This document shows, piece after piece, positions 27,179 through 35,263 of a stretch of DNA of 64,000 nucleotides. The stretch comes from JAICYJ01 sp963737445 (GTDB taxonomy: Bacteria; Actinomycetota; Thermoleophilia; Gaiellales; JAICJC01): contig CAVTSO010000009.1 in NCBI GenBank assembly GCA_963737445.1, forward strand, positions 496,001-560,000, read 5' to 3'. Made by a program: the position numbers and the translations under genes. Within the stretch, counting starts at the first letter, position 1; every line of letters begins with the position of its first letter. The notes under the pieces were generated by a model, which searched no databases, was not told the DNA's origin, and saw nothing but the letters and a program-made list of their open reading frames with translations.

Positions 27179-27826
27179 CTATCCGACCGGGAGGATCTTC
27201 GAGACCTGGGATTTGGAGATCGCGAGCGTGACGCCGTCCATGTCGAATCGTGCGACCGCGTCGGCCGGAATCGTCACCCGGCGGCGTCCCCAGAGGTGAC
27301 CTCGCTCGAGCACCAGCTGCATGATCGTGCCGTGATCATCGACGACGAGCCCGTCCAGACGGCCGATCCGCTCGCCGTCGGAGCCGACCACGTGGCTCGC
27401 GTGCCGCTCCTCGACCTCGCCTCGCGGGATCCGGTCATAGATCACCGAGATGTGGTCGTCATAGCTGATCGGAGCCGCCCCGAACGTGGTGCCATAGTCG
27501 TCCATGGGCACGCTGATCACGTCGGCGATGCCCACGGCGCCGGGGTCATCCGCGGGGAGCGGGCCCTCGTCGATCCGGACGTACGCATACTGCTGAGCCT
27601 CGGGAAGCGCGTGTGCCTGGGCGGTCGTGGAGTTGAGGTGGATTTCCTTCGTGGCGGCCCCGGGCGTGACCAACTCGAACGGGACGAGCCGGGCCTGGTC
27701 ACGACGGTGGTGTGGCGCCACGACCAGGTGCGTCACCCGTCGGGTGTCCGGATGAATGACCAGATCGGCGAGCTCGCCGAGTGCGCCGTCGCTACACGCG
27801 ACACTGGTTCCGAGGTGAAGCAGCAC
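27179..27826 (-). CDS. PRC-barrel domain protein
   Basis: 215 residues with two PRC-barrel-like units: GTSVACSDGALGELADLVIHP near the N-terminus and VVGSDGERIGRLDGLVVDD near residue 150. VTIPADAVARFDMDGVTLAIS closes the second. PRC barrels mediate protein or RNA contacts and stress responses. It is likely soluble. The GTG start has no close upstream neighbour on the strand. Confidence 0.82.
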   Translation of the reverse strand: MLLHLGTSVACSDGALGELADLVIHPDTRRVTHLVVAPHHRRDQARLVPFELVTPGAATKEIHLNSTTAQAHALPEAQQYAYVRIDEGPLPADDPGAVGIADVISVPMDDYGTTFGAAPISYDDHISVIYDRIPRGEVEERHASHVVGSDGERIGRLDGLVVDDHGTIMQLVLERGHLWGRRRVTIPADAVARFDMDGVTLAISKSQVSKILPVG

Positions 27827-27905
27827 AGTTGCAACTCCTGACGAAGGGATGACGGCCGACCAGGCCGATCATAGGTGACGCTACCAGCGTGGTAGGTTGC
27901 CCGGC

Positions 27906-28660
27906 GTGCCTGACGCCCTGCTGATCCACGCCGACTCGCTGCTTGACGCGAACATGTTCGCCGCCACCGGGATCACGGTGGGCGACCCCTTCACGTACCT
28001 CGAGGCGGGCGATCGGCGCATCATCGTCACCAACCAGCTCGAGGTCGATCTCGTCCGCCGCGAGTCGACCGCGAACGAGATCTGGATGGTGGACGAGTTC
28101 GGCGGCCGCGACCTGGTGCTCGACGGCTGGCCACTGGACGAGGCGCGGATGGAGACGGTGCGGCGGATGCTGGAACGGGCGGGCCTGGATGCGGTGGCGG
28201 TACCGCCGAACTTCCCGCTGGCACTTGGGGACTACCTGCGCGGAAAGGGCATCACGCTGACGCCCGATCGGGTGCTGCTCACGTAGCGCCGGCGGCACAG
28301 GGAGGCCGGCCAGCTGCAGGGAGTACGCGCTGCACAGCGAGCCACCGAGGCCGCCTTCGACGCGGCGCGCGACATGATCGGCTCCGCATCGCCGGATGCC
28401 GGAGGCCCTCCAGCTGGACGGCGAGACGCTCACCTGCGAGCACGTGCGGGCAGCGGTGTCGACACCTTGCGCGAGCGCGGCTGCGCCCGCGAGCCGCCGA
28501 TCGTGGCGGCCGGCCCCCGGGGCGGCGCTCGGCCACGAGCTCGGCCATGGCCCGATCCACGCCGGCGTGCCGTGATCATCGACATCTTCCCGCGCCACGG
28601 GCTCGGGAAGGGTGAGACGCTCGACGAGGATTTCTTCCGCTCGCTTGGCCGCGGCGTGGC
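27906..28660 (+). pseudogene. Broken Xaa-Pro aminopeptidase (M24 family)
   Basis: The first frame (27906-28286) encodes 126 residues of a creatinase-type N-terminal domain (LIHADSLLDANMFAATGI, IIVTNQLEVDLVRRES). It stops at a TAG. The same frame then continues with RATEAAFDAARDMIG. Frame changes follow that still read LQLDGETLTCEHVRAAV, AALGHELGHGPIHAG and VIIDIFPRHGLG, the known order of M24 peptidases. The metal-binding C-terminal half is missing. One stop plus several frameshifts and a lost C-terminus indicate a true remnant rather than a single error. Confidence 0.75.
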
Positions 28661-29077
28661 TCACTGTCACGAAACCGTCACCACACACCGGCATTGCTCC
28701 ACGTAGGCTGGGCTGAACGCACGCGCCGCCCGCGCCCACGCCGGCCCGTGCCCGCCTCGGGCGCTTCGTCCGGTGGTTGAAAACCGCCAACGGATGGGCG
28801 GCCCACACTCGCGCCGCGAGTGCCGGACTCCGCTTCGCCCTACCGCAAAACGGGGAGGGCGTTCCCGGTTTGCGGTAGGGACGCCCGGCCTCGGGCACGA
28901 TAGGCTCGCGCCGTCTCGGAGAACCCCCCTCTTCCGAGGCGCGCCGAGTAGATGGCGTGTTGGTACCGGCAATCACTGCCGCTGGCACGCAGCTCTGGCC
29001 CCGAGGACGATCGCGTCTGCCCTGCGTTTCTTCCTCGGGCCAGGGCCCGCGCCGGCCGATCCCCGCTTACCGGGGTG
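28661..29077. other. Intergenic stretch; no gene seen apart from a hairpin
   Basis: About 415 bp between the peptidase remnant and a small minus-strand gene. It contains the strong hairpin listed separately and no convincing ORF. Confidence 0.4.
28838..28880. repeat. 17-bp inverted repeat forming a strong hairpin
   Basis: Arms 28838-28854 and 28864-28880 pair over 17 bp with a single A-G mismatch around a 9-nt loop. It lies in gene-free DNA beside a decayed peptidase gene. It could be a bidirectional terminator or a trace of a REP/MITE-like element. Confidence 0.6.
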
Positions 29078-29329
29078 TCAGCGCGGCCCATCCGCAGGTT
29101 TGCGGGCCGCCCGGGCTTCGAGCGTCAGCTTGAGGCGACTGGCCGCGCTGGCGAGGTAGTCGATGTCGTCGACGTTCACCAGCTGGTCGCCGGGGAGCTC
29201 GTCGATCTCCGCGAGCAACTCGTCGACGGCGCGAATCTCATCCTCGGTGAGCCCCGCCGTGTCGCGGAGCTTGCGCAGTTGGTCGTAGACCTCGGCCAGG
29301 TTGGCGAGCAGAATGGCGGTCGCGTCCAT
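29078..29329 (-). CDS. Small acidic helical hypothetical protein
   Basis: 83 residues beginning MDATAILLANLAEVYDQL, with heptad-like spacing through ELLAEIDELPGDQ and ending in a basic tail. No family is recognised. No Cys and no membrane segment are present. It is isolated, with about 195 bp to the divergent cupin gene. Confidence 0.5.
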   Translation of the reverse strand: MDATAILLANLAEVYDQLRKLRDTAGLTEDEIRAVDELLAEIDELPGDQLVNVDDIDYLASAASRLKLTLEARAARKPADGPR

Positions 29330-29523
29330 TGCGCGCGACCCTACACCCGCGGCGCGCTGACCGCCACGAGCAGTGTGCCGCCGGGAGAGCTGGACCCCCC
29401 GGACCTCGCGCGGCGCCGTTTGCCGGCGGCGCCGGGCTTCCGTAGGGTTGGCGGCGGCGAGATCGGCTCGGTCTGGGTTGGATGGTGGACCGTTAGGCCC
29501 CGAAGCACGGAGAGGAGCGCTCG

Positions 29524-29868
29524 ATGAGCGACGAACAGGCGGCGCCTGAGACGAAGGGCGTTACGGCGGAGCAACTTGGAACGGTTGACCTCGGCCCCGA
29601 GATAGAGGGCATGGCAGGACGCCAACTGCGAATGCGTCTGGTGACCTTCGAGCCAGGAGCCGTCTACGGCCCGGTGCACGACCATGTGGACAGGCCGGGC
29701 ATCGTCTACATACTGCAGGGAACCATCACCGACCACCGAGACGGAACCGCAACGGACTACGGGCCGGGGTTGGGCTGGCCCGAAGACAGGAACACCACGC
29801 ACTGGCTCGAGAACAGAGGGACAATTCCGGCCGTGGAGATCTCCGTCGACATAGTCCGGCACGAGTGA
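29524..29868 (+). CDS. Cupin-domain protein
   Basis: 114 residues forming a single beta-barrel cupin. Conserved positions include GPVHDHVDRPGIVYILQG (motif 1, with two His) and GPGLGWPEDRNTTHWLENRG (motif 2, with His). Small cupins of this kind bind a metal and act as isomerases, dioxygenases or sensors; the substrate cannot be read from sequence. GGAGAGGAG lies 7 bases before the ATG, a strong ribosome binding site. Confidence 0.85.
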   Translation: MSDEQAAPETKGVTAEQLGTVDLGPEIEGMAGRQLRMRLVTFEPGAVYGPVHDHVDRPGIVYILQGTITDHRDGTATDYGPGLGWPEDRNTTHWLENRGTIPAVEISVDIVRHE

Positions 29869-30184
29869 GCTCGCGAGCGCCACGACCCCTCGGGATCGCG
29901 AGTTGGCTCGCTGGAGTATCCGCCACGGAACTGGAACCCCGAGTGTCGCTGTCAAATTGGAGGCACTGTGAACCCCTCAGGTGTCTGCGCAACGGGTCGG
30001 ACTCCGCGGGCTTCCCCAAACCTTTACCTGCCCTTCACCGCTTGGTTCTGGCCTGGGGCATAACCTTCGCGGATCCCTCCCACGATCTCGCCAGCCGTAT
30101 CGTTCGGAGCGGCGTGCTGGCGAGATCGGGGTGGCTGGGCGGTGGCGTCGGCGACGCGCCGGCGCGACGAAACCGGGAGTGCGG
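29869..30184. other. Intergenic stretch without a recognised gene
   Basis: About 315 bp after the cupin gene. A long open frame crosses it, but its composition (mixed Trp/Ser/Arg, no motif) looks like chance. Confidence 0.35.
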
Positions 30185-30346
30185 ATGGAACATCGGGAAT
30201 GTCAGAACTGCGGGATTCGAACGCAGCAGGAGCGGGTCGACCTCACCGCGCAGGCTGTCCATTGGACAGTGTTTATCTGCCGGGAATGCGGCACGATGGC
30301 GCGCGTGCGCCGCTCACGGTCGTCCAGCTGGGCGATCGCCGACTAA
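30185..30346 (+). CDS. Small zinc-ribbon protein
   Basis: 53 residues, MEHRECQNCGIRTQQERV ... FICRECGTMARVRRSR. Two CxxC pairs 25 residues apart form a probable zinc ribbon with a basic tail. No named family was recognised. It ends about 120 bp before the left boundary of the tRNA-Trp island. Confidence 0.5.
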   Translation: MEHRECQNCGIRTQQERVDLTAQAVHWTVFICRECGTMARVRRSRSSSWAIAD

Positions 30347-30463
30347 CGCGAGCAACGCATTGGTCTTGCACGCCGATTGTGGCTTCGCGAGAGTACTGGT
30401 CGCCTTCGAGGAAGCCCGACTTCGGATGACCAAGAACGGACTGATTGCCGGCTCCTAGGGCGA

Positions 30464-30511
30464 CAGGGGTGGCAGGACTCGAAACGCGACCTACGGTTTT
30501 TGGAGACCGCC
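30464..30511 (-). repeat. Partial copy of tRNA-Trp 3' half (att-like)
   Basis: About 48 nt match the intact tRNA-Trp from the discriminator base to the anticodon stem. The first 17 aligned bases from 30463 are identical to 43665 onward, followed by one substitution, a substitution plus one-base gap, and one extra T in the anticodon-loop region. The 5' half of the tRNA is absent, so this is not a functional gene. Confidence 0.8.
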
Positions 30512-30791
30512 GGCTTTCTGCTTGGATACGCGGGTTGCGGGGCTCGTGCGCCTCCCTATGCGTCTCCGGCCACGGCGGGTCGGAGTTACGGGTTCGGCTT
30601 TGGGGTGGTCTGTGGGTTACGGGTTTGGCCCGGTCTGGGCTTGTGCTGCCGGCCGCGCCGTGTCGAGGTAGGAGTCGAGGAGCGCGGCGGCCTCGCTCTC
30701 GTTGCCGGGTAGGAGGCGCCCGTGGCGGTCGAGGGTGATCGTTCTGCGATCGGAGCTTCGCGCGGCGGATGGAGCCTCATCGCTGCTTGCG
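30512..30791. other. Left end of island, no confident gene
   Basis: This gap between the tRNA-Trp fragment and the TetR gene carries one minus-strand frame (30617-30862) with the plausible string TITLDRHGRLLPGNESEAAA. That frame overlaps the TetR gene and lacks a good start. Confidence 0.3.
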
Positions 30792-31415
30792 TTATCGGCT
30801 TTCTGACGCCGGAGCGTCGGTGTCGAGCCGGAGGCCACGTTCGACGACCGCGAGAGCCTCATCGAGCACCAGCTGCAGCGGCCGCGTGTAGCCTTCGGTG
30901 TGCCAGATGCGGGCGGCGGTTGTGAGCGCCCAAACGAGCGTGGAGGCGATCACCTGGATCTCGAGCTCGTTGGCGTCCCGGCGGGCGGCGCGGGCGAGGG
31001 AATCAGCGACGAGTTGGGTGAACTGGTCGATCAGCTGCGTCATGGCGGCGTGAAGGTGCGGGTTGTCGAACGCATAGCCCAGCTTGCGGCGGGAAAGTTC
31101 CTCGTCCCGACCGAAGAAGGCAGCCATCACCGAGGCGAGCGCTCGTCGTACCGCCTCAACCGGCGGGTGCGAGGCGAGCTCGGCTTCGACGGCGTCGATC
31201 AGCCGGAAGTCGAACTCGTCGTAGAGGACGATCCCCTCCTTGGTGCCGAGGTAGCGGTAGACCGAGCTGGGCGAGACCTCGGCGGCGGCGGCGATCTCCT
31301 CGATGGTCACGTTCTCGAACCCGCGCTCATCAAAGAGGTCGAGCGCGGCCGCCTGAATGCGCTTGATGGCTGCGGCGCGCTGCCGTTCACGAAGTCCGTC
31401 TCGTCTCTCAGCCAC
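30792..31415 (-). CDS. TetR family transcriptional regulator
   Basis: 207 residues. The N-terminal TetR DNA-binding domain runs through KRIQAAALDLFDERGFENVTIEEIAAAAEVSPSSVYRYLGTKEG (helix-turn-helix about residues 18-60), and a C-terminal ligand-binding helical domain follows. The GTG at 31415 opens the domain correctly; the longer upstream frame would cross the promoter. It is divergent from the DrrA-like gene with a 97-bp spacer that carries direct repeats, so it is likely the repressor of that exporter. Confidence 0.92.
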   Translation of the reverse strand: MAERRDGLRERQRAAAIKRIQAAALDLFDERGFENVTIEEIAAAAEVSPSSVYRYLGTKEGIVLYDEFDFRLIDAVEAELASHPPVEAVRRALASVMAAFFGRDEELSRRKLGYAFDNPHLHAAMTQLIDQFTQLVADSLARAARRDANELEIQVIASTLVWALTTAARIWHTEGYTRPLQLVLDEALAVVERGLRLDTDAPASESR

Positions 31416-31434
31416 GTCGAGGCCCAGTGTAGCG

Positions 31435-31493
31435 GACAGTGACTTGCATCTGAAAGCGGCTAGCGATAGGGTGGCGGGAACTGACAGTGACTT
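31435..31493. promoter_or_regulatory. Promoter and probable TetR operator for the exporter
   Basis: Two identical 11-bp direct repeats, GACAGTGACTT, lie at 31435-31445 and 31483-31493. Between them is a promoter-like pair: TTGCAT (31444-31449), a 17-bp spacer, and TAGGGT (31467-31472). One repeat overlaps the -35 and the other lies just downstream of the -10. This suits repression by the divergent TetR protein. Confidence 0.5.
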
Positions 31494-31512
31494 TTCAAAG
31501 GATGTGACTTTC

Positions 31513-32481
31513 ATGTCTTCTGATGTTGCAATCGATGCCCATGGCCTGGTGAAGGCGTTCGGCGGCAAGCCGGCGGTCGACGGGATACACCTCGCGGTGC
31601 CGCTGGGATCGGTGTACGGATTGCTCGGGCCGAACGGCGCGGGCAAGACGACCACGATCAGGATGCTTGCGACCTTGCTGCGGCCCGACGCCGGCTCGGC
31701 CTCCGTCCTTGGCCATGATGTCGTATGCGAGGCAGACGCCGTCCGGGGTCGGGTGAGCCTGACGGGGCAGTTCGCGTCGGTTGACGAGGACTTGACGGGA
31801 CGCGAGAACCTCGTGTTCCTCTCCAGGTTGCACGGCTACCGCCGGCCGCAGGCGAAGCGGCGCGCCGCGGAACTGCTGGAGGCGTTCGGCCTCACCGAGG
31901 CGGCAACCCGGACGGTCAAGACCTACTCCGGCGGGATGCGCCGCCGGCTGGACATCGCCGCGAGCCTCGTGGTCACGCCAGAGCTGATCTTCCTCGACGA
32001 GCCGACGACCGGGCTCGACCCGCGTAGCCGCGACCACGTGTGGCAGATCGTCCGCGCCCTCGCAGCCCGTGGCACGACCGTGCTGCTTACAACCCAGTAC
32101 CTCGAGGAGGCCGACCGGCTCGCCGACCGCATCGCGGTCATCGACCACGGCAAAGTCATCGCCGAGGGCACGCCCGCCGGGCTGAAAGACTCGCTCGGCT
32201 CGACCGTCCTCCACCTCCGCCTCCGCGATGCCGGCTCGCGACCGCGGGCCGCGCAGGTGCTCGCTCGCGCCCTCGACGCCGTCCCCTACGACGAGATCGA
32301 GCCGGCCTCGATCTCGATCGCTGCCGCTGACCCGGCGCGGGCTCCGCGCGCGCTCGACGAACTGATCCGGGCCGGGATCGCGGTCGCCTCGTTTTCCCTC
32401 AGCCAGCCCACCCTCGACGAGGTGTTCCTCGACCTGACCGGACGCCCCACCGAACCCGACGCCAAGGAGCATGCAGCATGA
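31513..32481 (+). CDS. Daunorubicin-resistance-type ABC transporter ATPase (DrrA-like)
   Basis: 322 residues. Walker A is GPNGAGKTTT (about 38-47), the signature KTYSGGMRRRLDIA is near 135-148, and Walker B is LIFLDEPTTGLDP. The C-terminal extension with SLSQPTLDEVFLDLTGR is typical of the DrrA family, which exports drugs or lipids with a DrrB permease. The ATG has AAAGGA upstream; its stop overlaps the permease start (ATGA). Transcription is probably controlled by the divergent TetR gene. The substrate is unknown. Confidence 0.93.
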   Translation: MSSDVAIDAHGLVKAFGGKPAVDGIHLAVPLGSVYGLLGPNGAGKTTTIRMLATLLRPDAGSASVLGHDVVCEADAVRGRVSLTGQFASVDEDLTGRENLVFLSRLHGYRRPQAKRRAAELLEAFGLTEAATRTVKTYSGGMRRRLDIAASLVVTPELIFLDEPTTGLDPRSRDHVWQIVRALAARGTTVLLTTQYLEEADRLADRIAVIDHGKVIAEGTPAGLKDSLGSTVLHLRLRDAGSRPRAAQVLARALDAVPYDEIEPASISIAAADPARAPRALDELIRAGIAVASFSLSQPTLDEVFLDLTGRPTEPDAKEHAA

Positions 32482-33299
32482 ACACGGCCCCCGCCCCCGC
32501 ACCGAACATCGGCAACGTGCTTGCCGCCGGCCCCCGGCCAGCGCGCCCGAGCGCTGCGTCCGCAGCCCTCACGTTCGGCTGGCGAGCGCTGCTGAAGATC
32601 AAGCACGTACCTGAGCAGCTCGCCGACGTGATCGGGATCCCAATCATTTTTACGCTCATGTTCACCTACCTCTTCGGCGGCGCGCTCGCGGGCTCGACGC
32701 ACGCCTACCTGCAGTTCCTGCTTCCGGGGACGCTCGTCATGGCCGCCGTTCTGCTCACCGTCTACAGCGGCGTCAACCTCAACACCGACGCCGCCACCGG
32801 CGCCTTCGACCGCTTCCGCTCGCTCCCGATCTGGCGGCCTGCACCGATCGTCGGCGGTCTCATCGGCGATACCGGCCGCTACCTGCTCGGCTGCACCCTC
32901 GTGGTGGCGCTCGGCCTTGCGATCGGTTTCCGCCCGAACGGCGGCTTGACCGGCGTGCTCGCCGCGATCGGGCTTGCCGTCCTGTTTAGCTTCTGTCTCT
33001 CCTGGCTTTGGACGGCGCTTGCGCTGACCCTGCGCACCCCCACCTCAGTCCAGGTCGTGGGGCTCCTCGTGCTCTTCCCGCTCACCTTCGCCAGCAACGC
33101 GTTCGTGGATCCCCACACCATGCCGGCGTGGGTGCGCTCCGCCGTCCAGGCGAATCCGATCAGCCATCTGATCGAGGCCGAGCGCGGTCTCATGCAGGGC
33201 CAGACGCCGACCGGTCAGATCGCCTGGGTGCTGGTCGCCTCAGCGGTGCTCCTCGCCGTGTTCGCACCCTTGACCGCCCATCTTTACCGCCGGGGCTAA
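32478..33299 (+). CDS. ABC-2 type permease (DrrB-like)
   Basis: 273 residues with six predicted membrane helices of the ABC-2 family. Family features include PIIFTLMFTYLFGGALAGS, YLQFLLPGTLVMAAVL and the late FPLTFASNAFVDPHTMPAW segment, which is characteristic of DrrB proteins. It overlaps the ATPase gene by 4 bp, so the pair forms one exporter. A hairpin at 33332-33354 follows and may end the transcript. Confidence 0.92.
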   Translation: MNTAPAPAPNIGNVLAAGPRPARPSAASAALTFGWRALLKIKHVPEQLADVIGIPIIFTLMFTYLFGGALAGSTHAYLQFLLPGTLVMAAVLLTVYSGVNLNTDAATGAFDRFRSLPIWRPAPIVGGLIGDTGRYLLGCTLVVALGLAIGFRPNGGLTGVLAAIGLAVLFSFCLSWLWTALALTLRTPTSVQVVGLLVLFPLTFASNAFVDPHTMPAWVRSAVQANPISHLIEAERGLMQGQTPTGQIAWVLVASAVLLAVFAPLTAHLYRRG

Positions 33300-33331
33300 C
33301 ACGACGCCGGCCGCTGCAACCGTCGACGCGC

Positions 33332-33354
33332 CCCCTTCGCGCAGCGCGAAGGGG
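33332..33354 (+). terminator. Hairpin after exporter genes
   Basis: A perfect 10-bp stem, CCCCTTCGCG with CGCGAAGGGG, around a 3-nt loop, 32 bp after the permease stop. No U-tract follows. Confidence 0.55.
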
Positions 33355-33424
33355 TGGGCTACCGGCGCGACGCCGCTCGGCACCCTGGGCGAGGCACAAC
33401 GCAACCGATCGAAGGAGGACGAGC

Positions 33425-33793
33425 ATGTTGACGCTGATACCGGATCTCCCCGATGGAGTGGTCGGGGTGGAGGCGCGGGGACAGGTCACCGCGAGTGAGT
33501 ACGAGCAGGTGCTAGTGCCTGCAGTTGACGCCGCGCGCAAGGCGGCAGGAGACGGCAAGGTGCGGGTGCTGTACGTGCTGGGCAGCGACTCTCCGGACTA
33601 CACGGCGGGTGCGGCGTGGGAGGATGCGAAGCTCGGTCTGGGGCGTATCCGTGCGTGGGAGCGGATCGCGATCGTCAGCGACGCGGATTGGCTTCGTCGG
33701 GCGATCCACGGGCTCGGCTGGATGATGCCCGGCGAGGTGAAGGCGTTCGGGACGGACGAGGCGCACAAGGCTCGGGCTTGGGTGACGTCCTAG
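33425..33793 (+). CDS. SpoIIAA-like STAS domain protein
   Basis: 122 residues of the SpoIIAA-like group: MLTLIPDLPDGVVGVEARGQVTASEY, VRVLYVLGSDSPDYTAGAAWEDAKLG, WERIAIVSDADWLRRAI and a closing FGTDEAHKARAWV. These STAS-fold proteins are found in many bacteria without a firmly known role. GGAGGACGAG before the ATG is a strong ribosome binding site. It ends at a hairpin (33793-33817). Confidence 0.85.
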   Translation: MLTLIPDLPDGVVGVEARGQVTASEYEQVLVPAVDAARKAAGDGKVRVLYVLGSDSPDYTAGAAWEDAKLGLGRIRAWERIAIVSDADWLRRAIHGLGWMMPGEVKAFGTDEAHKARAWVTS

Positions 33794-33817
33794 CGGGGCG
33801 CACGCGAGGCGCCCCGC
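33793..33817 (+). terminator. Hairpin at the end of the STAS gene
   Basis: A perfect 9-bp stem, GCGGGGCGC with GCGCCCCGC, and a 7-nt loop, starting within the stop codon region of the gene. Confidence 0.55.
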
Positions 33818-34045
33818 CCGGGCGCAGTTCGAGACGGCCGGAGTCTGTGAGCGGGCACAAGCCTCGGCCGATCCCTGCCAACTTCGAGCAACCGCGACAT
33901 CAGGGTAGCCCGCACGACCCGCCACGGCTGACGCCCTCTGTCCCGCGCGCCAGCCGTGGCGCTCTCGGGGATTGCCCGAGGGCGGCGTAGTGGACAACCG
34001 GACGGCTAGCGTCAGGGCTCGCACCGTAACGGCTAACGGCTCGTC

Positions 34046-34362
34046 CTAGCCGCGGCGTGCGTACGCCTGCCGCACGAGCGCTTCCAACAGCGGCGGCTGG
34101 CCGGACGACGACAGCGTGAACTCAAAGTTCCCCATGCCGGGGTGCCCGATCTTGGCGACGTCACGCATCATGCTTGCATCCCAAGGCTGCGCACCTCCGG
34201 GCGGGATGGACGGCCAGACAGTCAGCTTGGCCCTCTTGAACTGCACGGTGCAGAAGCATCGCTTCTCGCGGTAGTAGCCGACGTACGGCTTGGGGCCGCT
34301 GCGTCAACGTCGGGGCCGAACCACCGCGCGAACCTGTCCAGACGGTCGAACAGGTCGGACAC
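34046..34362 (-). pseudogene. DUF5655-like protein, frameshifted
   Basis: The C-terminal frame carries FCTVQFKRAKLTVWPS and GMGNFEFTLSSSGQPPLLEA. Extended upstream it reads KPYVGYYREKR, then hits a stop. An adjacent frame begins VSDLFDRLDRFARWFGPDVDA with a GTG start at 34362. Joined with one frame change near 34,300, the two give about 105 residues resembling DUF5655-type proteins. The family call is tentative. It lies inside the tRNA-Trp island. Confidence 0.4.
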
Positions 34363-34444
34363 GGCAGCCGAGCCGGACGCTTGTGATAGCCGATGTCGTA
34401 ACCGCTTGCCGGGCTGCGGTCGCCGTCTTGCTCCTTGTCACCGA

Positions 34445-34720
34445 CCGCACCTGGCCAACCCCTGCCGCTCCCAGATCGAGTCCTGCTCGGCGAACAACGA
34501 CTGCGCCACCGCGCAGGCCACCATCCCGCGCACCGACCAGACGCTGTTCGGGCTGCTCGGCTTCCTCGTCCTGTTCGTGCCCGCCGTGCTGGGCGTGTTC
34601 CTCGGCGCGCCCTGATCGGCCCGCGTGTTCGAGCGCGGCACCCACCGCCTTGCGTGGACGCAGAGCATCATCCGCACGCGCTGGCTGGCGGCCAAGATCG
34701 CGCTGATCGGGTGGGCGGAT
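34445..34720 (+). pseudogene. Fragment of a membrane permease
   Basis: One frame reads QTLFGLLGFLVLFVPAVLGVFLGAP (a membrane helix) and stops. A neighbouring frame continues with RVFERGTHRLAWTQSIIRTR and WLAAKIALIGW. The motif ERGTHRLAWTQSxxRxRWLA is typical of actinobacterial ABC-type permeases. Both ends of the protein are missing, so it is a remnant and not merely frameshifted. Confidence 0.55.
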
Positions 34721-34919
34721 GGCCGTGACCTATCACGGACTCGAGCTCGATCCGCCGGCGGAACCCATCTTCGGCGTGCTCGCCGGACGCCTTCCGACCG
34801 CCAGAACGCGTGACCTGACCGCGCCATCGGCGCGGTTCAATGAGCGAATGCACATCAAATCCTCAGAAGCGCTTCAAAGCTGCGCCCGACAATGCGGGAA
34901 CACTGCTACGTGAGGTCGC

Positions 34920-35216
34920 GTGCTTTCGCTGCTCCTGTCATTGACGAAGGAAAATCCTCAGCCCGATGGGGGCAACGCGACCAGTGCTGTGCGGTTCGAG
35001 CCGCGCGAGGGCTATGACATCGTCTGCGGCGGGCGGGTGCTTGGCCGGTTGGTTGAAAGGGATAGCGATGCCGGCGGCGACTCGGTGGACGTCTATGTGC
35101 GGCAGCCGGGCAGGCTGTTCTGTGATCGCGTGCGGATCCGTAAGGACGATGTCGTGTCGGTGGACACCTTGCGCCGTCGTCTGATGCTGAGGTCGGCCGG
35201 CGAACCTCAGCCGTGA
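34920..35216 (+). CDS. Small PRC-barrel-like hypothetical protein
   Basis: 98 residues from a GTG. The body reads GYDIVCGGRVLGRLVERD and PGRLFCDRVRIRKDDVVSVD, a beta-rich pattern like a short PRC-barrel. The stop overlaps an alternative GTG of the histidine kinase (GTGA), which suggests co-transcription with the two-component genes. Confidence 0.5.
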   Translation: MLSLLLSLTKENPQPDGGNATSAVRFEPREGYDIVCGGRVLGRLVERDSDAGGDSVDVYVRQPGRLFCDRVRIRKDDVVSVDTLRRRLMLRSAGEPQP

Positions 35217-35263
35217 GGTCGAGACCGCCCCGACCGGCCCGGGGCGTGAGCGATACTGGTGGG

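Noticed and set aside
27792..28988. 398-residue minus-strand frame
   Set aside because: It is antisense to the M24 peptidase remnant and low complexity.
30205..30240. tRNA-like string GGATTCGAAC
   Set aside because: No acceptor or anticodon arm can be folded around it; it lies within a likely zinc-ribbon gene.
29865..30458. 197-residue plus-strand frame
   Set aside because: No motif and odd composition; a smaller zinc-ribbon frame in another phase is more credible.
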